This document shows positions 1-7,678 of a stretch of DNA of 8,587 nt, one piece after another. The stretch covers positions 1 through 8,587 of the forward strand of contig JAIRPU010000050.1 in assembly GCA_031256815.1 (NCBI GenBank), given 5' to 3'. The notes beneath the pieces were generated by a model. It was not told where the DNA came from, searched no databases, and worked only from the letters and a program-made list of their open reading frames with translations. The stretch is from Spirochaetaceae bacterium. GTDB lineage: Bacteria > Spirochaetota > Spirochaetia > Treponematales > Breznakiellaceae. Position 1 is the stretch's first letter. Every line of letters begins with the position of its first letter. The position numbers were made by a program, and so were the translations under genes.

Positions 1-135
1 CAGGACGATTATATGAAAGAATTTCCCGGCGCGTCGTGGTCGTGGCAGGGAAAAGACAAGGCGCACGGCATGGGCGCAAAAAAAATCCAGGAGGATATTT
101 CGCAAAGCGCGGCATATTACGAATTTTCAAAATAA
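1..135 (+). CDS. C-terminal end of an unrecognised protein
   Basis: Frame 1 is open from the window edge to a TAA stop at 133-135 and gives 44 residues. The fragment starts QDDYMKEFPG and ends AAYYEFSK. It is rich in Trp, Lys and Gly (WSWQGKDK, HGMGAKK). I do not recognise the family, and no catalytic motif or membrane segment is visible in this piece. It is the only gene on the plus strand in the left part of the window and converges on the cls gene, with 116 bases between the two stop codons. Its codon use (GCG, GGC, AAA) is like that of the neighbours. That it is a real gene end, not a chance ORF, is inferred from the clean frame, the convergent arrangement and protein-like composition. 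Confidence 0.6.
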   Translation, partial: QDDYMKEFPGASWSWQGKDKAHGMGAKKIQEDISQSAAYYEFSK

Positions 136-251
136 GAATAATTGCCGTTAAAAAAGAATACATAAACCGCTATGCGTTAAGGTAATTTTATTCGCAGTAA
201 TTAACGGTTACTGGTAAGCAGGCAGCAAAAGCGGCGGCGTTTTAAACGAGG
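136..251. other. Convergent intergenic gap with a weak hairpin
   Basis: This gap separates the two convergent stop codons. It contains a 6-bp hairpin, cagtaa at 195-200 pairing with ttactg at 208-213 with a 7-base loop. No strong GC stem followed by a T run is visible in either direction, so I do not call a canonical terminator. Confidence 0.3.
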
Positions 252-1796
252 CTACATTAAAGGCGCAAAAATGCGAAGCAGGTCCTGAACAAAACGGTGC
301 GCGGCATTTGCTGCGCAGTCTTTTAATGTTATCTCTTTTGAAACGTTTACTGTTTCAAGAAAGTCTTCTTTTACTTTTAATACCTGGCTGTTTTTATAAA
401 TAAACACGCCGCATTCGTAGTGCAGGCAGAGGCTCCTAAAATCCAAATTAGCCGTTCCAACAGACGCCATAATATCGTCTGCAACAAAAGTTTTGGAATG
501 ATTAAACCCTTCAGAGTATTCATAAATGCGTACTCCCGCTTTAATAAGAAGCCTGTAAAAAGAACGTGTTACAAGATGTACAAAAGGTTTATCTGGAATA
601 TGAGGAGTTATTATACGTACATCCGTGCCGGATTTTGCCGCAAGAATTAATGCCGAAAAAAGCGATTCGCATGGAATTAAATACGGCGTATTTATGTATA
701 CATATTTTTGCGCCGCGTTTAATATATGCACATAAACATTTTCGCAGACATATTCTTTTGTAATTGGACTTTCCGCATAAGGCTGAACAAAACCATCGCT
801 TTGAACCGTACATTCGCCGGAACGCCAGGGGTTAAATACGTTAAAATTATCATGCGCTCCGTATCCGCGCAGGTTTTGTTCCATGTTCCACAGACGCAAA
901 AAAATCATTGTAAGAGACCATGCGCCTTCTCCATGCAGCATAATTGCGGCATCGTTCCAGTAGCCGTATTTTTCGTATGCGTTAATATATTCATCGCCTA
1001 TGTTCACTCCGCCTGTAAACGCGGTTATGCCGTCTATCGAAATTATTTTACGGTGGTCGCGGTTGTTTTGCAGCGAAGAAAGCACAGGTTTAAAAGGATT
1101 AAATACAAGGCATCTTATTCCTGTTTTTTCAAGAGTTTTGTTAAAATCGGGCGGAAGCGTGGCAAAGCAGCCTAAATCATCGTAAAACACCCTTACATCA
1201 AGCCCCGCCGCCGCTTTTTCTTTTAATATATCAAAAATTGAATTAAACATAATTCCGTCTTTAATTATAAAAGATTCCAAAAAAATATAACGCTTTGCTT
1301 TTTTTAATTCAGTTAAAAGTTTTTTATGATACAACTGTCCGGAAGAAAAATATTCAGTTTGTGTATTTGAATACACAGGGTAATGCACGTGTTTTTGCAG
1401 ATAGCGGGACAGCGCATAGCAGCGTTCATTTTCCAAACCTGGAAGGGAATCTTTGCCAAGCGAAAAGAAGGGGCTGCAAAGCGCGCGGTATTTTTTTATA
1501 AGTTTGCGGTATTTTCTTGGATTCGATTGAATATAAAACAGCAGATAAAATGAACCGCCAAATACCGGAAAAAGCAAAATTAAAAAAATCCATGTAAGCT
1601 TATATGCCGGTTTTCCTGTTTTGTTATAAATATGAATGCATACAATAATGCTGATAAATTGAAACGCTATGCTTGCATAACTAAAATAAAGAGAGCTTCC
1701 AAGCAACAGCGCTATTATAACACCAATTTGCAGCAGTAATAAAGAAACAACAAAAAAACGCGAGCGCGAAAGCAGGCGTAAACGCCGTTTTTTCAT
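252..1796 (-). CDS. cls: Cardiolipin synthase (phospholipase D superfamily)
   Basis: This gene encodes a 514-residue membrane enzyme that by family knowledge condenses two phosphatidylglycerols into cardiolipin and glycerol at the inner membrane. The N-terminus is basic (MKKRRLRLL) and is followed by two or three hydrophobic segments, roughly residues 14-33, 41-57 and 68-88. The last of these has the WIFLILLFPVFG pattern of the PLDc_N region. Both catalytic HKD motifs are intact: H248-x-K250-x4-D255 (HRKIISID) and H433-x-K435-x4-D440 (HSKTFVAD). Each is followed by the usual Gly/Asn-rich stretch (TGGVNIGDEY; GTANLDFRS). The length fits ClsA-type enzymes. The ATG overlaps the yciO stop by 4 bases (ATGA), and a GGAG lies about 10 bases upstream, so it is the last gene of the xth-yciO-cls operon and is probably translationally coupled. 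Broader PLD-family transferase activity is the alternative. Confidence 0.92.
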   Translation of the reverse strand: MKKRRLRLLSRSRFFVVSLLLLQIGVIIALLLGSSLYFSYASIAFQFISIIVCIHIYNKTGKPAYKLTWIFLILLFPVFGGSFYLLFYIQSNPRKYRKLIKKYRALCSPFFSLGKDSLPGLENERCYALSRYLQKHVHYPVYSNTQTEYFSSGQLYHKKLLTELKKAKRYIFLESFIIKDGIMFNSIFDILKEKAAAGLDVRVFYDDLGCFATLPPDFNKTLEKTGIRCLVFNPFKPVLSSLQNNRDHRKIISIDGITAFTGGVNIGDEYINAYEKYGYWNDAAIMLHGEGAWSLTMIFLRLWNMEQNLRGYGAHDNFNVFNPWRSGECTVQSDGFVQPYAESPITKEYVCENVYVHILNAAQKYVYINTPYLIPCESLFSALILAAKSGTDVRIITPHIPDKPFVHLVTRSFYRLLIKAGVRIYEYSEGFNHSKTFVADDIMASVGTANLDFRSLCLHYECGVFIYKNSQVLKVKEDFLETVNVSKEITLKDCAANAAHRFVQDLLRIFAPLM

Positions 1797-2458
1797 TCAG
1801 GAAAAACTCCGGCGCCTTTGCGCAAAATGCGCGCGTTTGTACCAGTTAAATCAATTACTGTAGAAAAACAGCGCTGCAGTTCCTCACCCGAATCGAGTAC
1901 AAGATCTATGCCTTTTATATCGAGCATTTCAACCGCGCTTTCAAAAAGTTCCGCTTCAGGAATTAAATGCAGTTCGTTTTCATCATCTTCTTCATATTCA
2001 ATTTGATTTTCGTCTTTAAGCATTGAACGCTTTGCAGTAATTGTATAAAGCGGTTCGCCAAGTGTGTCTATTAACGCGCGCGGAACAGTATGCTCAGGAA
2101 TTCTAACTCCAAGTTCACGGCGTTTTAAACCAAGCGTTTTTTCCGTGCCATGAAGGGTTTTTAATATAAAAACAAAAGGGCCGGGCATATGTTTATTTAT
2201 CAATCTAAAACGCTGATTATCTATTTCGCAATAATTGGAAAACTGGGAAATTTTTGAACATAGAAGAGTAAAATGCCGTTCATCGCGTTCACCGGAAAGC
2301 GCGCGAAGTTTTTTTATTCCAATGCCTGAATTTAATGCGCAGGCGGTAATCCATGTTGTTTCAGTTGGAAGCGCGGCTACCGCGCCTTCGCGCAGCGCAG
2401 AGGCAGCGCGCTTTAAAACTCTTGTGTCAATATTACCGGGGATAACGTAGTCAATCAT
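1793..2458 (-). CDS. yciO: YciO/YrdC/Sua5-family protein (putative threonylcarbamoyl-AMP synthase)
   Basis: This gene encodes a 221-residue YrdC-fold protein. Enzymes of the family make threonylcarbamoyl-AMP from threonine, bicarbonate and ATP for tRNA t6A modification. The protein is closest, from memory, to the YciO branch, whose cellular role is less certain than that of TsaC. Visible landmarks are LPTET at residues 30-34, RHFTLLC at 61-67, MPGPFVFILK at 91-100 and GVRIP at 117-121. Near the C-terminus, TVIDLTG precedes a basic-glycine end (RKGAGVF). The usual PTDT-x-YGLGC loop reads PTETTWITAC, and the TsaC-type STSAN loop reads TITAK, so synthase activity is uncertain. An acidic stretch (EYEEDDENE, from about residue 154) appears inserted. 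The ATG overlaps the xth stop by 8 bases, and no Shine-Dalgarno is seen before it, which points to translational coupling. Confidence 0.82.
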   Translation of the reverse strand: MIDYVIPGNIDTRVLKRAASALREGAVAALPTETTWITACALNSGIGIKKLRALSGERDERHFTLLCSKISQFSNYCEIDNQRFRLINKHMPGPFVFILKTLHGTEKTLGLKRRELGVRIPEHTVPRALIDTLGEPLYTITAKRSMLKDENQIEYEEDDENELHLIPEAELFESAVEMLDIKGIDLVLDSGEELQRCFSTVIDLTGTNARILRKGAGVFPE

Positions 2459-3257
2459 TATTTATGTTTTTGAATAAATCTGTGTTTAGAAGTATTTCAA
2501 CCGGACAATGGTCGGAGCCCAAAACCTCCTGCCTTATGGAGGCGCTTTCTATACACGGTAAAAACGCTTCGTTTACACAATGATAGTCAATTCTCCAGCC
2601 AACGTTTCGCGCCCTTGCGCCGGCGCGGTATGACCACCAGCTGTATTGGCCGGGAATATCGCCGTTTTTTGCGCGAAAGCTGTCGCTAAAACCTGCCGCG
2701 CAAAACTCGTCCATCCACGCGCGTTCTTCGGGCAGATAGCCCGGATTGCCTTCGTTTTCTTTGGGGCGCGCCAGGTCAACAGGGCGGTGCGCAATATTAT
2801 AATCGCCGCAAAGAATTAAATTGCGCTTATCTTCAACAAGTTTTTTGCAAAGCGAAAGCATTGCCGCGCAAAAACCAAGTTTATAATCAAGCCGTGCGCC
2901 GGCATCCTGAGAGTTTGGAAAATACGCGCAAATCAGAACAAAAGCGCCATAATCCGCCTTTAAAACACGGCCTTCGTTGTCGAATTCAGCATTGTCAAGA
3001 AAAGTTACATCCAGCGGTTTTTGCTTTGTGTAGATTGCGACTCCTGAATAGCCGCGCTTTTTGGCGTTTGCCCAAAAAGAAGTGTACTGCACGCCGTTTT
3101 TATCGAGGGGCAGTTTTAATGAATCCGGAAGCTGCCCCGGTTCGGCTTTTGTTTCCTGAACACAAAGAATGTCTGGAGAATCACCGGCAAGCCATTCAAG
3201 AAAGCCTTTACCTGACGCCGCTCTAATCCCGTTTAGGTTCCATGAAACGATACGCAT
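2451..3257 (-). CDS. xth: Exodeoxyribonuclease III (AP endonuclease, ExoA/Xth family)
   Basis: This gene encodes a 268-residue cytoplasmic base-excision repair enzyme. It cuts 5' of abasic sites and removes 3' blocking groups, with metal-dependent exonuclease activity. The EEP-fold motifs appear in order: WNLNGIRA with N7, VQETKA with E35, the Y-S-G-V-A strand near 70-74, GDYNIAH with D152 and N154, WRIDYH near 221-226, and GSDHCPVE with D249 and H250. All metal and catalytic positions are therefore present. I chose the ATG at 3257 because the protein then begins MRIVSWNLNG as family members do. The open frame continues 26 codons upstream to 3335, but that stretch lies inside the tRNA gene. 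The Shine-Dalgarno is weak (AAAGAC). The gene begins 20 bases after the tRNA-Pro 3' end and overlaps yciO at its stop. Confidence 0.95.
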   Translation of the reverse strand: MRIVSWNLNGIRAASGKGFLEWLAGDSPDILCVQETKAEPGQLPDSLKLPLDKNGVQYTSFWANAKKRGYSGVAIYTKQKPLDVTFLDNAEFDNEGRVLKADYGAFVLICAYFPNSQDAGARLDYKLGFCAAMLSLCKKLVEDKRNLILCGDYNIAHRPVDLARPKENEGNPGYLPEERAWMDEFCAAGFSDSFRAKNGDIPGQYSWWSYRAGARARNVGWRIDYHCVNEAFLPCIESASIRQEVLGSDHCPVEILLNTDLFKNINND

Positions 3258-3276
3258 AATGTCTTTTATAGCTGCT

Positions 3277-3349
3277 TCGGGGCGGCGCGACTCGAACGCG
3301 CGATTCCTTGCTCCCAAAGCAAGTGCCTTAGCCACTAGGCTACGCCCCG
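3277..3349 (-). tRNA. tRNA-Pro (anticodon UGG)
   Basis: The minus strand folds into a complete 73-nt cloverleaf. The acceptor is CGGGGCG/CGCCCCG with discriminator A at 3277. The D arm is GCCT...AGGC and contains GG. The anticodon stem is CTTGC/GCAAG with loop TTTGGGA, and the T arm is GCGCG-TTCGAGT-CGCGC with a 5-base variable loop. The anticodon UGG lies at 3314-3316, and G37 and the C1-G72 pair match bacterial proline tRNAs. CCA is not encoded. Its 3' end is 19 bases before the xth start codon, so tRNA and mRNA are probably made as one transcript and separated by tRNA processing. Confidence 0.97.
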
Positions 3350-3365
3350 AAAATCAAATTGAGTT

Positions 3366-3394
3366 ATAATATCAAAAATCATCGTAAAATACAA
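3366..3394 (-). promoter_or_regulatory. Sigma-70-type promoter for tRNA-Pro and the xth operon
   Basis: On the minus strand TTGTAT (3394-3389) and TATTAT (3371-3366) are separated by 17 bases. The -10 element ends 16 bases before the mature 5' end of the tRNA, which suits a stable-RNA promoter. It lies between the fliG stop and the tRNA gene. Confidence 0.7.
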
Positions 3395-3451
3395 GAGCTG
3401 ATATTGCCTTAAAAAAATTGCGTTCCAAAAGGTAATGATTAAGCTGCGTAT

Positions 3452-4483
3452 TTACACAACAAGCTCGTCTTCGCCGGCGCGTGATACAACAATTTCGCCT
3501 GTATCTTCAAGATGCCGGATTATGGAAACTATTTTTTGCTGCGACTCTTCCACGTCTTTTAAACGCACAGGCCCCATAAACTCCATATCCTCTTTTAACA
3601 TTTGCGCGGCGCGTTTACTCATATTTCTGTAAATTTTTTCCTGCACTTCTGAATCAACAGATTTAAGCGCTTTGGAAAGCTCCTGTGTGTCTACCTCGCG
3701 AAGCACTTTCTGTATCGACCTGTCGTCAAGCATAACAATATCTTCGAAGACAAACATTTTCTTTTTGATTTCTTCGGCAAGTTCGGGGTCTTCTTCTTCC
3801 AGCGCTTCAATAATTTGTTTTTCCGATGAACGGTCAACAAGGTTGAGAATTTCAACAACACTGCCAACGCCGCCGGCAGTTGTGTAATCTTCGCTGGAAA
3901 GCGTAGAAAGTTTCTTTTCCAGAACACGCTCTACTTCGCGCAAAACTTCCGGCGAAGTTCTGTCCATAATTGCAATACGCCGCGCAACTTCCGCCTGAAC
4001 TTCGTGCGGCAGATTTTGTAAAATAACAGAAGCTTTGTTTGGTTCCAGATAGGCAAGTATAAGCGCTATTGTTTGCGGCAGCTCCTGTTGAATAAAGTTT
4101 AAAAGATGAGCAGGGTCGGTTCGGCGGATAAAGTCGAAGGGGCGCACCTGCAAACTTGATGTAAGCCTGTTTATTATATCTACCGCTTTCTGGCTGCCAA
4201 GTGATTTTTCGAGAAGCTCACGCGCATAATCTATGCCGCCTATCGAAATAAATTGATTGGCCATCATGAGTTCCTGGAACTCGGCCAGAATAGCGTCTTT
4301 TTGTTCTGGTTCTATTGTTTCAAGCCGCGCAATTTCAAAAGTAAGCGTTTCTATTTCGTCTTCGCGCATATATTTGAAAACTTCAGCGGAAATATCGGAG
4401 CCTATACTTACCAAAAAAATAGCGGCTTTCTGCCTGCCGGTAAGATCTTTTATGTCCTTCTTCTTTTTCCTTTCTTCTGCCAT
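3452..4483 (-). CDS. fliG: Flagellar motor switch protein FliG
   Basis: This gene encodes 343 residues of the C-ring rotor protein that links the MS ring (FliF), FliM and the stator. The N-terminal FliF-binding domain begins with KDLTGRQKAAIFLVSIG (12-28). The middle ARM domain carries ELPQT at 134-138 where EHPQ is usual. The C-terminal torque domain has the MFVF motif at 243-246, DDRSIQ at 253-258 and the charged face. K274, R291, E298-D299 and R307 correspond to E. coli K264, R281, D288-D289 and R297. The sequence resembles treponemal FliG2 as I remember it, including the VEESQQKIVSIIR helix. The ATG at 4483 has a GGGAG Shine-Dalgarno. Unusually, no other flagellar gene lies within reach here; in spirochaetes the main fliG commonly follows fliF. 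It may therefore be one of two fliG paralogues. Confidence 0.95.
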   Translation of the reverse strand: MAEERKKKKDIKDLTGRQKAAIFLVSIGSDISAEVFKYMREDEIETLTFEIARLETIEPEQKDAILAEFQELMMANQFISIGGIDYARELLEKSLGSQKAVDIINRLTSSLQVRPFDFIRRTDPAHLLNFIQQELPQTIALILAYLEPNKASVILQNLPHEVQAEVARRIAIMDRTSPEVLREVERVLEKKLSTLSSEDYTTAGGVGSVVEILNLVDRSSEKQIIEALEEEDPELAEEIKKKMFVFEDIVMLDDRSIQKVLREVDTQELSKALKSVDSEVQEKIYRNMSKRAAQMLKEDMEFMGPVRLKDVEESQQKIVSIIRHLEDTGEIVVSRAGEDELVV

Positions 4484-4506
4484 GCCGGTTCTCCCAAACC
4501 GTATTC

Positions 4507-4536
4507 ACTATAAATTAATTTTTATAAAAATGTCAA
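4507..4536 (-). promoter_or_regulatory. Near-consensus promoter for fliG
   Basis: On the minus strand a perfect TTGACA (4536-4531) and TATAGT (4512-4507) are separated by an 18-base AT-rich spacer. Transcription would start near 4500, giving a leader of under 20 bases before the GGGAG and the ATG at 4483. The box matches the housekeeping consensus, not a flagellar sigma-28 promoter (TAAA-N15-GCCGATAA), so fliG expression here looks constitutive. Confidence 0.8.
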
Positions 4537-4546
4537 GCGCGTTTGC

Positions 4547-4566
4547 GGCCGCCACAAGCGGCGGCC
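4547..4566 (-). terminator. GC-rich hairpin after hisD, possible terminator
   Basis: The minus strand has a perfect 7-bp stem, ggccgcc/ggcggcc, with a 6-base loop 20 bases beyond the hisD stop and just before the fliG promoter. No T run follows it on the minus strand, so it is not a canonical intrinsic terminator. Position is the main argument. Confidence 0.4.
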
Positions 4567-4585
4567 CCGCCTGCGGCGCAAAATA

Positions 4586-5869
4586 TTAGCGCAGAGGTTT
4601 TTTGTGGTTTATTAAACGTTGTTCCGCCGCATTACGATGCGCGCATAAACCTTCCGCATTGGCAAGCGTTGCGGCAAAAGGGGCAAGCCTTGACGCGGAT
4701 TTTGGCGATGCCTTTTGAAAGCAAACTGTTTTTAGAAAAGTTCCAACGCCAAGCCCGCCGGTATAACGCGCCGCGCCTGAAGTGGGCAGCGTATGATTTG
4801 TGCCCGCAACATAATCTCCAAATACTTCTGCGGCATATTCGCCGTCAAAAAGCGCGCCATAATTGTATAACTTTGAAACAAGGCGTTTGTTTTCGCAAGT
4901 TTGCAGTTCAAGATGTTCCGGAGCGCGGCTGTTTGCAAACGCCGCCGCTTCATCAAGCGTTTCGGCAAGGTAAATCCCGCCGCGTTCTGCCCAGGAAATG
5001 CCGGCTGTTTTTACCGTTTCCAAAACAGCAAGTTCCGATTCAATTTTTTTAATAACAGATTCCGCAAGCCGCGCAGAAGTTGTAACAAGTGTCGCCTGCG
5101 CGTTTACATCATGTTCGCATTGTGCCAAAAGGTCGGCAGCGATAAAATCGGCTTTAGCTCTATCGTCGGCTATAATAAGCACCTCGCTTGGGCCGGCTAT
5201 AAAATCAATGCCAACCTGTCCATAACACTGTCTTTTTGCTTCGGCCACAAACTCATTTCCTGGGCCTACGATAAGGTCGCATGGCGGAATTTGTTCCGTT
5301 CCGTATGCAAACGCCGCTATCGCCTGCGCTCCTCCAAGCGCATAAACTTCATCAGCTCCGGCAAGCGCAAGCGCGGCAAGCGTTACAGGGTGAATGGAAG
5401 CCTGCCCGTGCATAACAGGCGAACAGGCCACAACCCGCCGCACGCCTGCAACTTTTGCCGGCGTAACCAGCATTAGCGCCGTAGAAAACAGGGGGAAATT
5501 ACCTCCGGGAATGTAACACAAACAGGATTCAACCGGCAAAAGTCTTTGCCCTATAACAAGCCCGGGTTCCGGCGAAAAGCGCTCGATATTTCGCAAACTT
5601 TTACGTTGAGCCAGCGCAAAAGCGCGAATGTTCCGCAGCGCTCTTTCCATTGCGTTTTTTAAGCCGCCGTCCAGCAGCTTTAAAGCTTCGGTTAGCTCGC
5701 ATAATTCAACTTTTAATGAATCCCGTTTTGATGAATCAAAGCGCATTGAAAATTCAAGCAACGCTTTATCGCCGCGTAAACGTACCTCTTCAATAATCTC
5801 TGTAACTGTATTACGCAATTCTTTGGAGCCGCTTAAACTTCTCTCTTTTGGAGATTTTATCGTCTTCAT
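4586..5869 (-). CDS. hisD: Histidinol dehydrogenase
   Basis: This gene encodes 427 residues, the usual length for the zinc- and NAD-dependent enzyme that oxidises L-histidinol to L-histidine in two steps, the last step of histidine synthesis. The signature residues are all present: YIPGG at 119-123, GPGNEFVAEAKR at 202-213, and AGPSEVLIIAD at 225-235. Zinc ligands by family numbering are Q250 and H253 (LAQCEHD), D352 (GDYVAGTNH) and H411 (EGLCAHR). The catalytic pair is E318-H319 (APEHLE). The ATG lies 3 bases after the stop of the 601-residue membrane protein gene, so the two form one transcription unit. No other his gene is in the window. HisD-fold enzymes such as sulfopropanediol dehydrogenase share these motifs, so a non-histidine substrate cannot be excluded. 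Confidence 0.93.
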   Translation of the reverse strand: MKTIKSPKERSLSGSKELRNTVTEIIEEVRLRGDKALLEFSMRFDSSKRDSLKVELCELTEALKLLDGGLKNAMERALRNIRAFALAQRKSLRNIERFSPEPGLVIGQRLLPVESCLCYIPGGNFPLFSTALMLVTPAKVAGVRRVVACSPVMHGQASIHPVTLAALALAGADEVYALGGAQAIAAFAYGTEQIPPCDLIVGPGNEFVAEAKRQCYGQVGIDFIAGPSEVLIIADDRAKADFIAADLLAQCEHDVNAQATLVTTSARLAESVIKKIESELAVLETVKTAGISWAERGGIYLAETLDEAAAFANSRAPEHLELQTCENKRLVSKLYNYGALFDGEYAAEVFGDYVAGTNHTLPTSGAARYTGGLGVGTFLKTVCFQKASPKSASRLAPFAATLANAEGLCAHRNAAEQRLINHKKPLR

Positions 5870-5872
5870 GTT

Positions 5873-7678
5873 TTATTGAGTAAAATAAATTTTTATGCTT
5901 TCCAATTCGTTTTTGTGTACAAGTTTTAACAGAAGCATTTGTTCGCCGGGCAAATAAACCCATCCTGGTGAATTGTAAGATTCAAAACGCTGGTCGGAAC
6001 GGTAATCCATTCCGCGTATTTGAATACGCGAAAAAGGACGTATCCCGCAGATAATTAAATAATGAGGGCTGTTTAGCGGAAAGGTTATGCCAAATTCCAT
6101 TGTGTTATTACGGTAAGAAGCGCCTACAGATGGGGATGATGTCCACAGCCAGACGCCAAACATAACGGTACCTGCGCCTACAACATGAGGATAAAAATCA
6201 GACGCATTAAGGTATGGATATATAAAACCAGGTTGAAGCCTGTCGCCGTCTTCCTGTTCAATATAACGCCCGTCTTCGCCGCTGATTAAAGATGCCGGAA
6301 GCGAAGCGTTTTTACCGGCAAATGAAAGCACAGAAAGCACAATGGAACGCCCTACAGCCGCCCATTCGGCGCTGCCGCCAAGGTCTCCATAAGCCGCCAG
6401 CGCCATTCCAAGCCTTATGCTAAAAAACACATCTATCGTATTGCCTGTGCGGACAAATACACGCGGCACATCGTCTTCTTTTATAAGATTTTCGGAAAGC
6501 AAAAGCTTTGCGCGGTTTGCAAGAAGGCCAAAAGGGTTTTCTTTGCTTTTATGCCAGGTTTCAAAAGCCCACCAGCCTTCAAGCGCGCCCGGGCAATCGG
6601 CAAGCGTAATGCTGTCCGGCGAAATCTGTTTTACCATGGCAATCGCTTCATCAAAAAGCGTGTTTTTACTGCGCTGTAATAAAAAATCAAAAAGTTTATG
6701 CTGTTTTAATATTTCATCACGGTTTTTAACAAGTTTTTCTATGGCGGAAATTCGCTCCTGCTCTACACGCCCCATGTTTCGCGCGGCGCCTTCAAGTTGT
6801 CCTGTAAAAGTTGAAGGCAGGTAGCTTTTTGAGGTGCTGTTTATAAAATCTTCAGATATAGAGGCAAGCGCCTTGTTATAGTTATTACGACGCGCCGATT
6901 CAGATATAAACGCTGTAATTTCCAGCTCGTCATTTGAACTGCCGATATTGCTGTTCCATTCAAAAAAAGCGCTGCTGCGCCATTGCGCTACAATGTCATC
7001 GTAAAATTGTTTGCCCATTGCGTCTGAAATTATAAAATTAGCGGGATTAAAACGGCTTCCGCTATTTAAAACACGATAGCTGATTACAGGGTTTTTATGG
7101 TCAAACACAATTAACTGCCGTTCGTTGTCTGCTATTGCGCGGTCAAAATTATATTTTTGTTTATTGTGAATTACAGCAAAAGTTTTTGAATCAAGAGTTG
7201 AATTTTTTGTAAGCCTGTATGGAAGTTCTATGGAAAGCGCATCCTCCGCAAGGTGCGAACTTATTATAAGTTCATCTGAAAGGCTCTTGTTCTGGACGTA
7301 AAACGCAAGCACTGAACCGCCGGAAAGTTTAAACCTTACCGAATATTCGTCAATAATCATGCTTTTGGGGATAAGCGGCCTTCTAATTCCATCAAAGTCG
7401 ATAAGCGAAAGCAGGTTTTCCTGCGTTCCGCCGGAAAGTTTAAATTCAAGTCCGCCAAAAAATACACTTACAGCGTTTTCTACAGGAATTTCATTCGGGT
7501 CTGCGTTATCTGTGTCGTCAAAAGCCGCGTTAAATTTGTAACGTCCGCTTAGTATCAAACTGCCTACACGCCGGTTAAAGCCATCCTGACTCATGAATTG
7601 CACAACGGCAACTCCCAAAAATATTGCCGCGTAAAGACAAATAATAATCAGTATTCTTGGCCATAAAGACTTACGCAT
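5873..7678 (-). CDS. Unknown protein with one N-terminal membrane anchor
   Basis: I do not recognise this 601-residue protein. It starts MRKSLWPR and has one hydrophobic helix at about residues 8-25 (ILIIICLYAAIFLGVAVV), with positive charge before it. The remainder therefore probably lies in the periplasm, tethered to the inner membrane. The first third is beta-rich (SVFFGGLEFKLSGG, VRFKLSGGSVLAFYV). The middle is helical and charged (ERISAIEKLVKNRDEILKQHKL). The C-terminal third is Trp/Tyr/Pro-rich (GVWLWTSSPSV) and ends IKIYFTQ. The frame is open to a TTG at 7693, adding five residues (PELN after the start), but I prefer the ATG at 7678. Shine-Dalgarno support is weak for both. The ATG overlaps the end of a short upstream frame by 8 bases. 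The gene is followed 3 bases later by hisD. Function is unknown. Confidence 0.8.
   Translation of the reverse strand: MRKSLWPRILIIICLYAAIFLGVAVVQFMSQDGFNRRVGSLILSGRYKFNAAFDDTDNADPNEIPVENAVSVFFGGLEFKLSGGTQENLLSLIDFDGIRRPLIPKSMIIDEYSVRFKLSGGSVLAFYVQNKSLSDELIISSHLAEDALSIELPYRLTKNSTLDSKTFAVIHNKQKYNFDRAIADNERQLIVFDHKNPVISYRVLNSGSRFNPANFIISDAMGKQFYDDIVAQWRSSAFFEWNSNIGSSNDELEITAFISESARRNNYNKALASISEDFINSTSKSYLPSTFTGQLEGAARNMGRVEQERISAIEKLVKNRDEILKQHKLFDFLLQRSKNTLFDEAIAMVKQISPDSITLADCPGALEGWWAFETWHKSKENPFGLLANRAKLLLSENLIKEDDVPRVFVRTGNTIDVFFSIRLGMALAAYGDLGGSAEWAAVGRSIVLSVLSFAGKNASLPASLISGEDGRYIEQEDGDRLQPGFIYPYLNASDFYPHVVGAGTVMFGVWLWTSSPSVGASYRNNTMEFGITFPLNSPHYLIICGIRPFSRIQIRGMDYRSDQRFESYNSPGWVYLPGEQMLLLKLVHKNELESIKIYFTQ

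Noticed and set aside
3258..3335. Upstream extension of xth to an ATG at 3335
   Set aside because: The extra 26 codons lie largely inside the tRNA-Pro gene, and the family's conserved start is MRIVSWNLNG at 3257.
3395..3451. Intrinsic terminator after fliG (run of seven T on the minus strand near 3412-3418)
   Set aside because: No GC-rich stem of useful length precedes the T run; only 3-4 bp pairings can be drawn.
4901..5476. 191-residue plus-strand ORF inside hisD
   Set aside because: It is antisense to a fully conserved hisD, which carries all catalytic residues; the plus frame shows no motif or initiation signal.
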